From positions 1 to 64,000 of the forward strand of contig DAISIK010000003.1 in NCBI GenBank assembly GCA_036822055.1: a DNA stretch of 64,000 bases. Direction: 5' to 3'. The notes below the pieces were generated by a model. The model had not been told where the DNA came from. It worked only from the letters and a program-made list of their open reading frames with translations, and searched no databases. Shown piece after piece: positions 1-8,506 of the stretch. The translations under genes were made by a program, and so were the position numbers. This DNA comes from DAISIK01 sp036822055 (GTDB lineage: Bacteria; Verrucomicrobiota; Verrucomicrobiia; Opitutales; Puniceicoccaceae). Every line of letters starts with the position of its first letter. Positions within the stretch are counted from its first letter, which is position 1.

Positions 1-2
1 GG

Positions 3-167
3 GATCGCGCGGAGGCGCGGAGACGCGGTGGGGTTGAAACTGAGAAGGTCGTCCTGCGGGTCAAAGGCTCGGGATACCGCGATCATCCGGATAGAGAGTT
101 GGAGATGATCGACACCAAGGACGAGGAGAAACTGAAATGTAAATTCCTCGTGTGGGGCGGATCGTAA
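3..167 (+). CDS. 3' end of an unidentified gene (5' end outside window)
   Basis: The frame starting at base 3 is open from the window edge to a TAA at 165-167, giving 54 codons. The translated tail is rich in charged residues and ends in a short hydrophobic stretch and Gly-Gly-Ser. I recognise no family in so short a piece. It lies on the same strand as the downstream glycan cluster but is separated from it by about 900 bases with a decayed transposase, so it need not belong to that cluster. An open frame of this length at a window edge can occur by chance. Confidence 0.35.
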   Translation, partial: DRAEARRRGGVETEKVVLRVKGSGYRDHPDRELEMIDTKDEEKLKCKFLVWGGS

Positions 168-563
168 AGGCCGATTTAAAAGATTGAGGAGCGGCCCACT
201 CCAGTGACTCCCTGTTTCGTCGATCCAAGATCAAGATTACGTGGGCTGGCCCTCATGGCACAAAGGGGAGCGATTTTTCGAATACTTGTATCAGTTTTAC
301 TGATACATATACATGTTGGCGAGGATTGAACTTTATGTCAACTGGGGTGCGACAGCCTAACTCGTTCTCCCAAATTTCTTTTCTCCTTGGGAAAGGCTCG
401 AAAATCCGCCTTTGTTAGGCTTGAGGATGCCCGCAAATCGATCCTTGATTGCCTCCCGGGAAGCCTCTTTCCCCGTTTCAGCGAAGCCTTGCCGATGGAG
501 TCCATTCCCAAACGAACCGGTGAGCGAGATCGAGGATTTTCGTCCGCCTTTGTCGTTTGATAC
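168..563. other. Non-coding stretch with no gene seen
   Basis: Open frames here on both strands are short and give low-complexity, Ser/Arg-rich translations without a recognisable family. The only structured element I see is the inverted repeat at 287-307. The stretch probably belongs to the same decayed mobile-element region as the transposase remnant that follows. Confidence 0.4.
287..307. promoter_or_regulatory. Perfect 8-bp inverted repeat around a 5-base spacer
   Basis: The arms TGTATCAG (287-294) and CTGATACA (300-307) are exact reverse complements around TTTTA, followed by AT-rich sequence. The size and symmetry fit an operator for a dimeric regulator or a small hairpin. No regulator gene is next to it. 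It could also be part of the end of the decayed element downstream. Confidence 0.35.
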
Positions 564-948
564 ATGATCAGTCACGCGATGGTTGAGGGGGCATTGCGCC
601 GCGTTCTCACCGAGATCAAGGCAACCCCAATCCAATACGGGCATCCGGTGCTTTCCGGCTATGCTGGAGGCATCTGGGCGGCTCGAAAAAGGTTGCCGGA
701 ATTGACCGTACATTCAGTTTATCACCAGAACCGGACTGCCATCGATCACTCTTTTTCAGGTCGGCCCGCCTAACTGGGTTGAGCCTGGAGACATCCTCAT
801 TGCTGATCCTGGCGGTTGCAGCTTCTTGAACTTTGCCATGATCCAGAGTGGTGGAGCTTCTGCAAACATGCCGCTCCATCAGGGCCGCAGAGCCAAGAAG
901 CAGCGGCAGGAGTATTTTCAGCTGATGACAAAGACCCGGCGGAGATGA
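564..948 (+). pseudogene. Decayed IS4-type transposase remnant
   Basis: Two reading frames carry pieces that resemble consecutive parts of IS4-family transposases. In the frame starting at 564, the segment around ARKRLPELTVHSVYHQ resembles the conserved N-terminal ARKRLP region. In another frame, the segment around WVEPGDILIADPGGCSF followed by MPLHQGRRAKK resembles the DDE-domain block that in intact copies reads roughly PGD-LLADRGF and RLHQ-RR. That frame stops at 946-948. The frame change between the pieces and the substituted catalytic region indicate a dead copy. The family call is from memory of motifs, not from a search. Confidence 0.5.
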
Positions 949-1083
949 AAGATTCACTGAGTCGAACGCAAGAAAGCGCTCAGAAACCGGCTGATTGCAG
1001 TCTCATAAAGATTCGTCCAGCGAATTCTTTTGGCAGGGGGGATGATTTTTTGGTTGGGTGAAAAGGTTTGCTAGGAGCATGCC

Positions 1084-1137
1084 ATGAAGATGGGTTACTC
1101 TATTCAAACTGAAAGATGCGGAATGGTAATAAATTGA
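1084..1137 (+). CDS. Possible 17-residue leader peptide overlapping the first glycan gene
   Basis: An AGGAG at 1073-1077 sits six bases before an ATG at 1084. That ATG opens a frame of 17 codons ending in TGA at 1135-1137. The frame runs across the ATG at 1116 of the large glycosyltransferase, which has a weaker ribosome-binding site of its own. Terminating ribosomes could therefore re-initiate at the downstream start. The peptide itself has no recognisable features and may not be functional. It could instead be a chance open frame. Confidence 0.3.
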   Translation: MKMGYSIQTERCGMVIN

Positions 1138-3158
1138 AGGTCCATTTTACCGGCGGGGAGGGTATCAACTGGGCTCTAGACCATGATTTAGTCCATGTGC
1201 GGCGCCTAATGAGCCCCTATGTTGAGCCGGTTTCCCTCCTCGAGTGCGATTTGATCCATTCGGTTTGGTGGCGCGGGCTTCTCCAGATACCTCGGGATAT
1301 CCTCAGGAAAAAGGCGGTGGTGGCGAGCATCGCCGACAGTCCGGCAACCGTACTCTCGACGCCAGCTTTCCTTCCCTTGCGGGACACTGTGACTTGCTGG
1401 ATGGTGGAATATGCATCAGCTGTCGATGTTTTTACCCGGGTCGGTCTTCGGGCGATGCGTTTCCCTGACCCGATTGATTTTGGCCAATTCGCGCCACCCG
1501 CCAACCGGGTAGAAGCCAAAGCCAAGTTTTGTCAGCAGCACGGTCTGGAGCCAGATTGCTTTCTGGTGGGTAACTTTCACCGGGACTCCAGTATGCTCGA
1601 TCTCTCGAAACCGAAAAAGCAGAAGGGTGCTGATCTGTTTCTCGAAATCGTCGACACGGTCTACCGTTTGCGTCCGAAGCTCCGGGTGGTTTTGGCGGGC
1701 CCGAGGCGACATTGGATTCGAAAAGGTCTGCGCGAAAGGGGGATTCCCTTCGTCTTTCTCGGGACTGAAAGCGAGGCAGATGATTTGGCTCTCAACACAC
1801 TAAGCCTTGACGCGGTAGCAGCGATTTATCGGTGCCTGGATCTCTACCTCATCACCAGCCGATGGGAGGGAGCGCCCAACGCGCTGCTGGAAGCGGCGGC
1901 CACCCTTACCCCGATCCTCTCAACACCGGTGGGGCAGAGCCCTGACATTTTGCAGGAAAGGTTGATCTTCCACGGGTTCCGGGACGGGGTGGAAAAATTG
2001 ATCGATGCGATTGATGGGGAGGCTTGGCTGAACCAGGTAGAGGCAGCGAGGGAAACGATATTGCGGTGGAATGCTGACCAGTCCCTGGCGGAACGCCTCC
2101 GCCAAATCTACCATCTGACGATGGAACTGCATGACATGCCAAGATTCTCGGCCTCCCGAAGAGCTTTGGTGCATCTGCGGCACAACCGGTATCTGAGAAA
2201 GGTGGCGCGATGGACGCGACCAAAACTTCCCGACCTCAAGGACCTGAAGATCAGCCTCTGGAATGATTTTCGGCCTCCTCCCTACGGCGGTGGCAACCAA
2301 TTCATGATGGCTCTGGAGGCGGAGTTTCAGCGGCGGGGAATTCAAACTGTGCGTAACGAGGGTCGCGGAGCCCACGCCCATCTGTTGCAGGCAATATGGT
2401 TTGATCGGGAACGCTTTCTCAAGGAGCGATCGGAGTCGTCGGTGGTTCTCCACCGGATCGATGGACCGATCCAACTTTACCGCGGGGAGGGCTTTGCCAA
2501 GGACGACGATGATTGCTTCGCCCTCAATCGGGAAGTCGCGGATGCTACGGTGATGCAGGGTCTTTGGAGTTACCTAGCTACCTGCGATCTCGGCTACCGG
2601 CCCTATCGCCCCACGATCATTGGCAATGCGCCAAATCCGGAAATCTTTCATCGCAGCGGTAGACTAACCCGCCCAAACGGGGCAAAAATTAGAATCATTT
2701 CCTCATCATGGTCTGACAACCCGAGGAAGGGCGCCGAGATGTACCGGTACCTTGATGAGCACCTGGATACAGAGCGCTACGAATACACCTTTGTGGGCAG
2801 GATTTCGGCGACTTTTCGAAACATTCGAGTGGTTGAACCACTGCCTTCGGAGGAGCTGGCAGCGCTGCTTAGGGAACATGATATTTATCTAACCGCCAGC
2901 CAGCGCGATCCATCCTCAAATGCGCTGGCAGAAGCGCTGTCCTGCGGACTGGTCGCTCTATACTTCAACGATGGAGGGCATCCTGAAATCGCCGGATTTG
3001 GAGGTCTTGCATTTTCGAGCGGGGAGGAGGCAAATCGCGGACTGGACTATCTTGCCGAACATCTGAACCATTACCGAGCGCTGATCTGGCCCCTGACGAT
3101 TGCCGAAGTGGCAGACGCCTATCTCCAACTGATAGAGACAACCTTAACATTCAAGTGA
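1116..3158 (+). CDS. Tandem GT-B (GT4-like) glycosyltransferase
   Basis: This 680-residue protein appears to be two GT4-like glycosyltransferases in one chain. The first half (about residues 1-340) ends its catalytic region with SRWEGAPNALLEAAA and a following STPVG near residues 247-275, the E-x7-E type donor-binding block of GT4 enzymes. The second half (about 385-680) has a similar block, SSNALAEALSCG, near residue 600. It should transfer sugars from nucleotide donors to a lipid-linked glycan at the cytoplasmic membrane. An in-frame TGA at 1110-1112 limits the start, so the ATG at 1116 is the first possible ATG. It is the first gene of the glycan cluster and overlaps the next by GTGA. Confidence 0.85.
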   Translation: MRNGNKLKVHFTGGEGINWALDHDLVHVRRLMSPYVEPVSLLECDLIHSVWWRGLLQIPRDILRKKAVVASIADSPATVLSTPAFLPLRDTVTCWMVEYASAVDVFTRVGLRAMRFPDPIDFGQFAPPANRVEAKAKFCQQHGLEPDCFLVGNFHRDSSMLDLSKPKKQKGADLFLEIVDTVYRLRPKLRVVLAGPRRHWIRKGLRERGIPFVFLGTESEADDLALNTLSLDAVAAIYRCLDLYLITSRWEGAPNALLEAAATLTPILSTPVGQSPDILQERLIFHGFRDGVEKLIDAIDGEAWLNQVEAARETILRWNADQSLAERLRQIYHLTMELHDMPRFSASRRALVHLRHNRYLRKVARWTRPKLPDLKDLKISLWNDFRPPPYGGGNQFMMALEAEFQRRGIQTVRNEGRGAHAHLLQAIWFDRERFLKERSESSVVLHRIDGPIQLYRGEGFAKDDDDCFALNREVADATVMQGLWSYLATCDLGYRPYRPTIIGNAPNPEIFHRSGRLTRPNGAKIRIISSSWSDNPRKGAEMYRYLDEHLDTERYEYTFVGRISATFRNIRVVEPLPSEELAALLREHDIYLTASQRDPSSNALAEALSCGLVALYFNDGGHPEIAGFGGLAFSSGEEANRGLDYLAEHLNHYRALIWPLTIAEVADAYLQLIETTLTFK

Positions 3159-3976
3159 ACTCGATAACCCAACGCATTCGTCGCCGTTTCCGCATTTACC
3201 CTAAATACTGGCTGAAGACCCGTCTCTACGCGAACTGGCCGGGTGGGTGGGGATACTATGGGATGTTGCGTGGTCTAAAGGAGGAGGACTATGTTCATGA
3301 TCGCGACAAACACCCGGTCCGGCATAAGCACCACGGCGGGGGTGGATGGAAAGAAGAGCTCCAGGAAGGTGACTTCAACTACCGGGATTACAGTGATTAC
3401 GAGGAATACCTCGACCATCAGAAAGCTAAGTTTGATGAATTGATTAAATCGGGGAAAGGGTTCACCAACGAAGTAGTTCTTGATTACCGGAGGAAGTTCT
3501 TTCGCCGATTTAAGCACCTCCCTTACTATTTGCCGAAGGATGCCAAAATCCTCTGTGCCGGTGCCCGACAAGGGACTGAGGTAGAGGTGTTGCATGACTT
3601 AGGGTATCGGAACGCTTACGGAATCGACCTCAATCCCGGGCCCAACAATCGCTGGGTGGTGGAAGGAGATTTTATGAAAATTGATGCGCCCGACCATTCG
3701 CTCGACATGGTCTACTGCAATGCGATCGACCACGCCTTTAACATGGAAGGCTTCTTTGAAGAGCAACTCCGGGTTTTGAAGCCGGGCGGCTATGCAATCT
3801 ACGAGTCGATTCCGGGCATGGAGGGGGAGGTGTTTGAGTCGGTTGAATGGCGATCCGATGCAGCTCTTTTCCGAAAGATGTTAGACTACTTTAGCGAGGT
3901 CATCCGAGTGGAGCGGGAGGATTACTGGATGTGGTTTCTTTTGAGGACGGCGCCTCTGGACCCGAAATGTTCGTGA
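3155..3976 (+). CDS. SAM-dependent methyltransferase
   Basis: A 273-residue protein with a Rossmann methyltransferase domain in its C-terminal half. The glycine-rich SAM loop is KILCAGARQGTEVE, followed by the acidic end of strand 2 in YGIDLNPG, a motif-II-like SLDMVYCN and a motif-III-like LRVLKPGGYAIYE. The N-terminal 100 residues are basic and His-rich and are not recognised. The start is GTG at 3155, overlapping the previous stop as GTGA. Within this cluster it probably methylates a sugar or a glycan end. Chain-terminating methylation is known in some ABC-exported O-antigens, but that role here is inference. Confidence 0.75.
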   Translation: MNSITQRIRRRFRIYPKYWLKTRLYANWPGGWGYYGMLRGLKEEDYVHDRDKHPVRHKHHGGGGWKEELQEGDFNYRDYSDYEEYLDHQKAKFDELIKSGKGFTNEVVLDYRRKFFRRFKHLPYYLPKDAKILCAGARQGTEVEVLHDLGYRNAYGIDLNPGPNNRWVVEGDFMKIDAPDHSLDMVYCNAIDHAFNMEGFFEEQLRVLKPGGYAIYESIPGMEGEVFESVEWRSDAALFRKMLDYFSEVIRVEREDYWMWFLLRTAPLDPKCS

Positions 3977-3989
3977 AGGGCGGTTCACA

Positions 3990-4799
3990 TTGACCAGGGC
4001 CAATAAAATTGTAGGGGTCTGCCTGATACGCAACGAAGACCGTTTTCTCGAAACGGTGCTGAGGAATGTTCTGGAATTCTGTGACGAGATTTTAGTCGCA
4101 GATCACGGATCGACCGACGGTTCCCATGAAATCGTTGCCCAGTTGGCCGCACAATCCGGGAAGGTTAAATACAGAAGGATTGAGGAACCTGGTCAGTCGC
4201 ACGAGTGGATAGCCTGCTTGGCCGGAACCCCAACCTGGATCTTTGGAGTAGACGGTGATGAGATTTATGATCCGGTGCGCTTAAGGGATTTTCGGAAACG
4301 TTTGCTCAGCGAGGAGTTTGAGAAGGTTTGGCAAGTGCTGGGAAACGTACTGCACTGCACCAAGCTGGAGGCGGAGACGGCGACCGGTTATCTGGCGCGA
4401 CCATCCCGCTCGATGACCAAACTCTACAACTTCTCGTTGATCGAAAGCTGGAACGGGCCCTGCTCAGAGCGGCTCCACGGCGGTACAATTAAGATGAGGC
4501 AGGGCTCCAGTCTGGAGGACCGTTGCCGTTTGGACGATACAGAGAGCTTTGAAAGCTCCCCATTTCGGTGCTTGCACACGGTCTTTCTCCCCCGTTCGAG
4601 CCTGGATCGCAAGGATGCCAGGATGCGATTAAACATCGCTGATTGGCTCGCTCTTTCGTGGCCGATGCGGGTTTTTGCCGGTCTGCGCGGTCGGCTCGGC
4701 TTTCCCGTTCAAAGCAGGACCAAGCGGGAGTATTACCGTCGTGGGAAACTGGTTACCTATCCGACCAAACCTTTTTTTGAATCACCCGATGCAACCTGA
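3990..4799 (+). CDS. Family 2 glycosyltransferase
   Basis: A 269-residue GT-A enzyme. The N-terminal strand GVCLIRNEDRFLE, the ILVADHGSTDGS block and the metal-binding VDGDE are typical of GT2 transferases. No transmembrane span is evident, so it should act at the cytoplasmic face of the membrane. The start is TTG at 3990, with AAGGG about ten bases upstream; no ATG nearby keeps the N-terminal strand intact. It follows the methyltransferase by 13 bases, and its end overlaps the next gene by 11 bases. The sugar and linkage cannot be read from the sequence. Confidence 0.8.
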   Translation: MTRANKIVGVCLIRNEDRFLETVLRNVLEFCDEILVADHGSTDGSHEIVAQLAAQSGKVKYRRIEEPGQSHEWIACLAGTPTWIFGVDGDEIYDPVRLRDFRKRLLSEEFEKVWQVLGNVLHCTKLEAETATGYLARPSRSMTKLYNFSLIESWNGPCSERLHGGTIKMRQGSSLEDRCRLDDTESFESSPFRCLHTVFLPRSSLDRKDARMRLNIADWLALSWPMRVFAGLRGRLGFPVQSRTKREYYRRGKLVTYPTKPFFESPDAT

Positions 4800-5574
4800 T
4801 TTAGCTGAACCCATCCGTACCCGCCTCGAAGCCAAGCGGCTCATTTTTACTGTGGCCACCGGTCGCTGTGGAACCGCCTACCTGGCCCATTTGTTCACTT
4901 TTTTGCCAAAGGTCCTCAGCTTGCATGAGCCTGAACCCGCCTATCACCATATTTTGAGACATGCTCTGGAAAAGCCTTCTGAATTCAGGCGTTTTCTGGT
5001 GGAAGAAAAGCTGCCTGCCATCGCGGCGGTTGACGCTTCGATTTACGTCGAGACCAGTCATTTGTTCTGTAAGGGATTTATTGAACCCTTTGTTGAGCTA
5101 GGGTTGAAAGCGGATTTGGTCATCCATCGGCGGGACAGGCGCAGGGTGGTGTCCAGCCTCTACCGAATGGGAGCGATTCCCGGACGGACGGAACGGGGGA
5201 AACAGTTTTACCTCGATCCCGAGGATCCGGTCCGGGTGCCGCTGCCGGGATGGAAGGAACTCGACGACTATCAAATTTGCCTGTGGTACGTTCTGGAAAT
5301 CGAGGCACGAGCAGAAGCATACGAAAGGTTGTTTCGAGAGATGGGCCAGCAGGTTGTCCACAGCAATCTGGAGGAGGTGCGAACACTCCGTGGTTTCCGT
5401 ATTCTCTATCGTTCCTTGAACCTAAAGGGTCCAAATCCAAAGAAATGGTTGAGCTATTTCCGCTACGGCTGGGAGCGAAAAAATGAAATAGCCTCCGCTA
5501 AAAAGGAAAAGCCGCTCCCTGAAAACTGGGAAATCCTCGAAAAACAATTGTTGGAGAGGGTAGAAAAACAGTGA
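4789..5574 (+). CDS. Sulfotransferase-family protein
   Basis: A 261-residue P-loop protein. TVATGRCGTAYLAHLF near residues 17-32 matches the 5'-phosphosulfate-binding loop of sulfotransferases. LVIHRRDRRRVVSSLYRMG fits the 3'-phosphate-binding Arg/Ser segment. The family moves sulfate from PAPS to hydroxyl groups, here presumably on the glycan. The frame is open further upstream (from 4675), but the ATG at 4789 places the P-loop at the usual distance from the N terminus and gives an 11-base overlap with the previous gene. It is one of two sulfotransferases in the cluster. The acceptor is unknown. Confidence 0.7.
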   Translation: MQPDLAEPIRTRLEAKRLIFTVATGRCGTAYLAHLFTFLPKVLSLHEPEPAYHHILRHALEKPSEFRRFLVEEKLPAIAAVDASIYVETSHLFCKGFIEPFVELGLKADLVIHRRDRRRVVSSLYRMGAIPGRTERGKQFYLDPEDPVRVPLPGWKELDDYQICLWYVLEIEARAEAYERLFREMGQQVVHSNLEEVRTLRGFRILYRSLNLKGPNPKKWLSYFRYGWERKNEIASAKKEKPLPENWEILEKQLLERVEKQ

Positions 5575-6332
5575 TGGATACCAAGCGGGGAATCGTTTTT
5601 GCGGCGACCGGAGATCCTTATTTCAAGGAAGCCGTGGTGGCAGCGAAGCGCGTGCGTGAGGTAATGCCGGGGCTGCCGATTGTCATTTTTACCGACCACG
5701 ACAGGGAGATGGGGCCCTTTGACGCCGTTTATGAGGTGGAAAACCCAATGATGAGTTGCGGTGATAAAATCCAAGCAGCCTCGCGATCTCCTTTTGAGGA
5801 AACCCTTTTTCTCGATCCCGATACCTTCATGATTGAAGCGGTCGATGACCTTTTCCTCCTCTTGGAGAAGAACTGCCTGGCAATTTCCCACGCTACCTAT
5901 CGCGAGTCGGAAGTTTTGGAGGGCGTCCCCGAGAGTTTTCCGGAGTTGAACACGGGAGTCTTCGTTTTTCGCCGGGGAGCTGCGTGGACGCAGGTTGTCG
6001 AAGCATGGAAGAGCAACTACCGGAATCTCGGCTATAAGAATGACCAACCTGCGCTGAGGAAAACTCTTTGGGAAGCGGGGGTCTCCTTCGGTGTGTTGAC
6101 GCCGGAGTTTCAGTTTCGCACTCATCGGCATTGTTTTGCGGGTGAGGGATCGCGGATACGGATCATCCATGGAAGGCACGCCAAGGTTGGAAAACTGGCA
6201 GCTGAGTTGAACAGGTCCCTGGAAGCGAGGGTTTACCTCAAACGATTCAAAGACCTACTCTCTCCGAGGGTGGTTACCGAGAGCCGCTTGCACCGATGGC
6301 TCAAGCAGACGCTGGGACGGCTGATTCGATGA
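5574..6332 (+). CDS. GT-A nucleotide-diphospho-sugar transferase
   Basis: A 252-residue protein with a GT8-like layout. An N-terminal GIVFAATGDPYFKEA strand is followed by ETLFLDPDTFMIE, where DPD is the metal-binding DxD, and by ELNTGVFVFRR, typical of glycogenin/GT8-like folds. There are no membrane spans. The ATG at 5574 overlaps the previous TGA by one base (TGATG); a GTG three bases upstream is possible. Its 3' end overlaps the next start as ATGA. It probably adds one sugar to the glycan, or modifies a protein or lipid acceptor. Confidence 0.65.
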   Translation: MDTKRGIVFAATGDPYFKEAVVAAKRVREVMPGLPIVIFTDHDREMGPFDAVYEVENPMMSCGDKIQAASRSPFEETLFLDPDTFMIEAVDDLFLLLEKNCLAISHATYRESEVLEGVPESFPELNTGVFVFRRGAAWTQVVEAWKSNYRNLGYKNDQPALRKTLWEAGVSFGVLTPEFQFRTHRHCFAGEGSRIRIIHGRHAKVGKLAAELNRSLEARVYLKRFKDLLSPRVVTESRLHRWLKQTLGRLIR

Positions 6333-7384
6333 TCGGGTATCTGAAAGCCGGCTTGGGAAGGAGGTTGTTTCCCGTCGTGGGCAAGGTTTCCCGACTCTCT
6401 GGCAAACGGTATGCGGTGGCCATTCCAGGCGGAGACGGGAGCACAGGGGGACCGAACACCTTTCGAGCCAACTTCTGCCGAGCGGCAGCGGGAATCGGCG
6501 TGACGACAACCAACTCAGTCTATGGGAAGTTCGATTCGCTTCTCGTGGTTCAGCAGTACGACAGCCTGGTGCTCAAGACACTCAAGAGTTGGGGGGTGCG
6601 GATGGTGCAGCGCCTGGATGGGATGGCTTATGAGGAATGGGCGGGGCCGGATTGGAGAGCGATGAATGAACCGGTGCAGCGGGTTTATGCCGAGATCGCG
6701 GACGCCGTAATTTTTCAGAGCAACTACGCGGCGCGCCAGGCTGATTATTTTCTGGGAGCGCGTCACCCAAAATCTTCAGTGGTTCCCAACGGGGCTGATC
6801 GGTCGCTTTATTTTCCCGAAGGAACAGATCGGCCAGGTGGGCCCCTTCGTTTGCTGACGACGGGAAACTTCCGATTGCCCGATCTCCTCAAGCCGCAAGT
6901 CGAGCTGATTGAACTGTTACGCAGGCGGGGCCACGAAGTCGTTCTGAGGGTGGCCGGACCGGTGCCTGACCGGGAACTGCGATCGCTGCTTGATCGGGAG
7001 GGAATCGTATATTTGGGAAAACTCGACGGTGCGGCAATAGCCTCTGAGCTGAGGATGGCAGATGCTTTTTTGTTTAGCATGTTGAATGCTGCTTGCCCCA
7101 ACTCAGTGGTTGAGGCGATCTCCTGTGGTGTGCCGGTGATTGGCTACGAGAGCGGGTCGTTGCCAGAACTGTGTTGGTTCAATGCCGACTTGTTGGCGCC
7201 GATTGGGCAGCGATTGATCCACCGGGCCGAGGACGCCGACCCGGAGATCCTTCTGGTAGCTTTTGAAAAATGGCTGGCTAACCCAAAGATATACCGAGAG
7301 CAGGCTTTGGACCACGCGGACAGCTGGAACCTGAAGCGAATGATGGACCAGTACCTCGAGATCCTCCTTCCAGACGATGGCTGA
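6329..7384 (+). CDS. GT4-like glycosyltransferase
   Basis: A 351-residue GT-B enzyme. The N-terminal region has GGDGSTGGPNTFRAN, the glycine-rich loop common to retaining GT4 enzymes. The C-terminal donor-binding block is NSVVEAISCGVPVIGYESG. The SSVVPNGADRSLYFP segment is also typical of the linker in this family. A longer open frame begins at 6296, but the ATG at 6329 forms an ATGA overlap with the upstream stop, the pattern at most junctions here. It acts in the cytoplasm on the growing glycan; donor and acceptor are unknown. Confidence 0.8.
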   Translation: MIGYLKAGLGRRLFPVVGKVSRLSGKRYAVAIPGGDGSTGGPNTFRANFCRAAAGIGVTTTNSVYGKFDSLLVVQQYDSLVLKTLKSWGVRMVQRLDGMAYEEWAGPDWRAMNEPVQRVYAEIADAVIFQSNYAARQADYFLGARHPKSSVVPNGADRSLYFPEGTDRPGGPLRLLTTGNFRLPDLLKPQVELIELLRRRGHEVVLRVAGPVPDRELRSLLDREGIVYLGKLDGAAIASELRMADAFLFSMLNAACPNSVVEAISCGVPVIGYESGSLPELCWFNADLLAPIGQRLIHRAEDADPEILLVAFEKWLANPKIYREQALDHADSWNLKRMMDQYLEILLPDDG

Positions 7385-8504
7385 AGCACCTTTAATCTCT
7401 TTCATCTTTGGCTATCGCAACCGTGATTTGGGGCGGGTCGAGCGTTGCCTGCGTTCCTTACAGAGGCAGCGGAGAGGGTCTTTCGAGATTATTTTTGTCG
7501 ATTACGGGTCGTCGCCAGAAGTGGCTGCGGAAGTTCGCGAACTTGTCGAAGAAAAGCTAGGGATTGACTACCTCTACAGTGATAGCCGGGGTTGGCCGTG
7601 GAACCGTGCCCGAGCATTGAATACGGGGGCTCGAGTAGCCAGTGGAAAATACCTGGCAACGACGGATATTGACCTGATCTTTCCAGAAGATTTTGTCGAG
7701 CGCTTGAGTGAGAAGGTGGAGGTCGGTCAGGTATTGCACATTTTTCCGGAACTGCTTCCGAGAGGATTCAAGAATTGGGACAAGCCCTTCGAAGTTGGTC
7801 CTCTTCCGTCGATGGGAGAGCGAGCCTTGGGCGCCTTCCACCTGATTGAGCGGCAAGTTTACGAGGGGATTGGTGGATTTGATGAAACCTTCGAATTTTG
7901 GGGACTGGAAGATGATGATCTCCATCGAAGAGAACGGCTAATCGGGCTAAAGCATCGCACCATAGAGGACCTGCGGTTGCTGCATCAGTGGCATCCTTAT
8001 GCCAACTACTTTACACCGGGCTTCCTGCCCGACGGGTATTGGCTTTGGCTCGAAAACCATCTTTACCGGAATCGAAACGAAGCGGTCCGGAACGCGGAAG
8101 GATGGGGGATTTGCCTCGGGGCGGAGCAGCGTCCTTTGCTTGCAAGAATTGGTCAGGAGGCAGTTGGCTGGGAGAGTTGGAAAGAAGTCCGGAAGATCAA
8201 GCCTGACCCGAGGTTGGTCCTCGGACTGAATGAGATGGTGATCGAGTTTGATCGAGCGGAGCGCGGAACGATTGTTGCGATCAGCGGATTGGATTACCCG
8301 AGGGTCAATGGTTGGGTAACCAGGGGAATGAACCAGCTGAATGAGCTTTTGCTCCGGATTGGCTGGCGGACGGGAATCGGCTATGCTCGATCGCCGGTGC
8401 GCGACAACCTCTACATGTTTCTACAGCAGCGGAAGGATGAAGTGCGGGACTTCTATCTTGGCTTTGGCAAGCGAGGGGAGACGGCCCTCATTTGGAAGGA
8501 TTAG
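7377..8504 (+). CDS. Family 2 glycosyltransferase with galactosyltransferase-type C-terminal region
   Basis: A 375-residue GT-A enzyme. It has ISFIFGYRNRDL at the N terminus, FVDYGSSP, and TTDIDLIFP as the DxD block. IGGFDETFEFWGLEDDDLHRR near residue 170 matches the conserved GGFDE-WG-EDDDL motif shared with chondroitin polymerases and beta-galactosyltransferases. That motif supports a processive or galactose/GalNAc-type enzyme, but specificity is not provable here. The last 130 residues are not recognised. The start overlaps the previous gene by eight bases. Confidence 0.8.
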   Translation: MAEAPLISFIFGYRNRDLGRVERCLRSLQRQRRGSFEIIFVDYGSSPEVAAEVRELVEEKLGIDYLYSDSRGWPWNRARALNTGARVASGKYLATTDIDLIFPEDFVERLSEKVEVGQVLHIFPELLPRGFKNWDKPFEVGPLPSMGERALGAFHLIERQVYEGIGGFDETFEFWGLEDDDLHRRERLIGLKHRTIEDLRLLHQWHPYANYFTPGFLPDGYWLWLENHLYRNRNEAVRNAEGWGICLGAEQRPLLARIGQEAVGWESWKEVRKIKPDPRLVLGLNEMVIEFDRAERGTIVAISGLDYPRVNGWVTRGMNQLNELLLRIGWRTGIGYARSPVRDNLYMFLQQRKDEVRDFYLGFGKRGETALIWKD

Positions 8505-8506
8505 GG

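Noticed and set aside
168..1115. JUMPstart/ops element upstream of the glycan cluster
   Set aside because: I looked for GGCGGTAG on the plus strand before 1116 and did not find it.
1920..2474. Long minus-strand open frame inside the first glycosyltransferase gene
   Set aside because: The plus-strand protein has clear GT4 motifs across the same bases; the minus-strand translation has no family features and is a shadow of codon bias.
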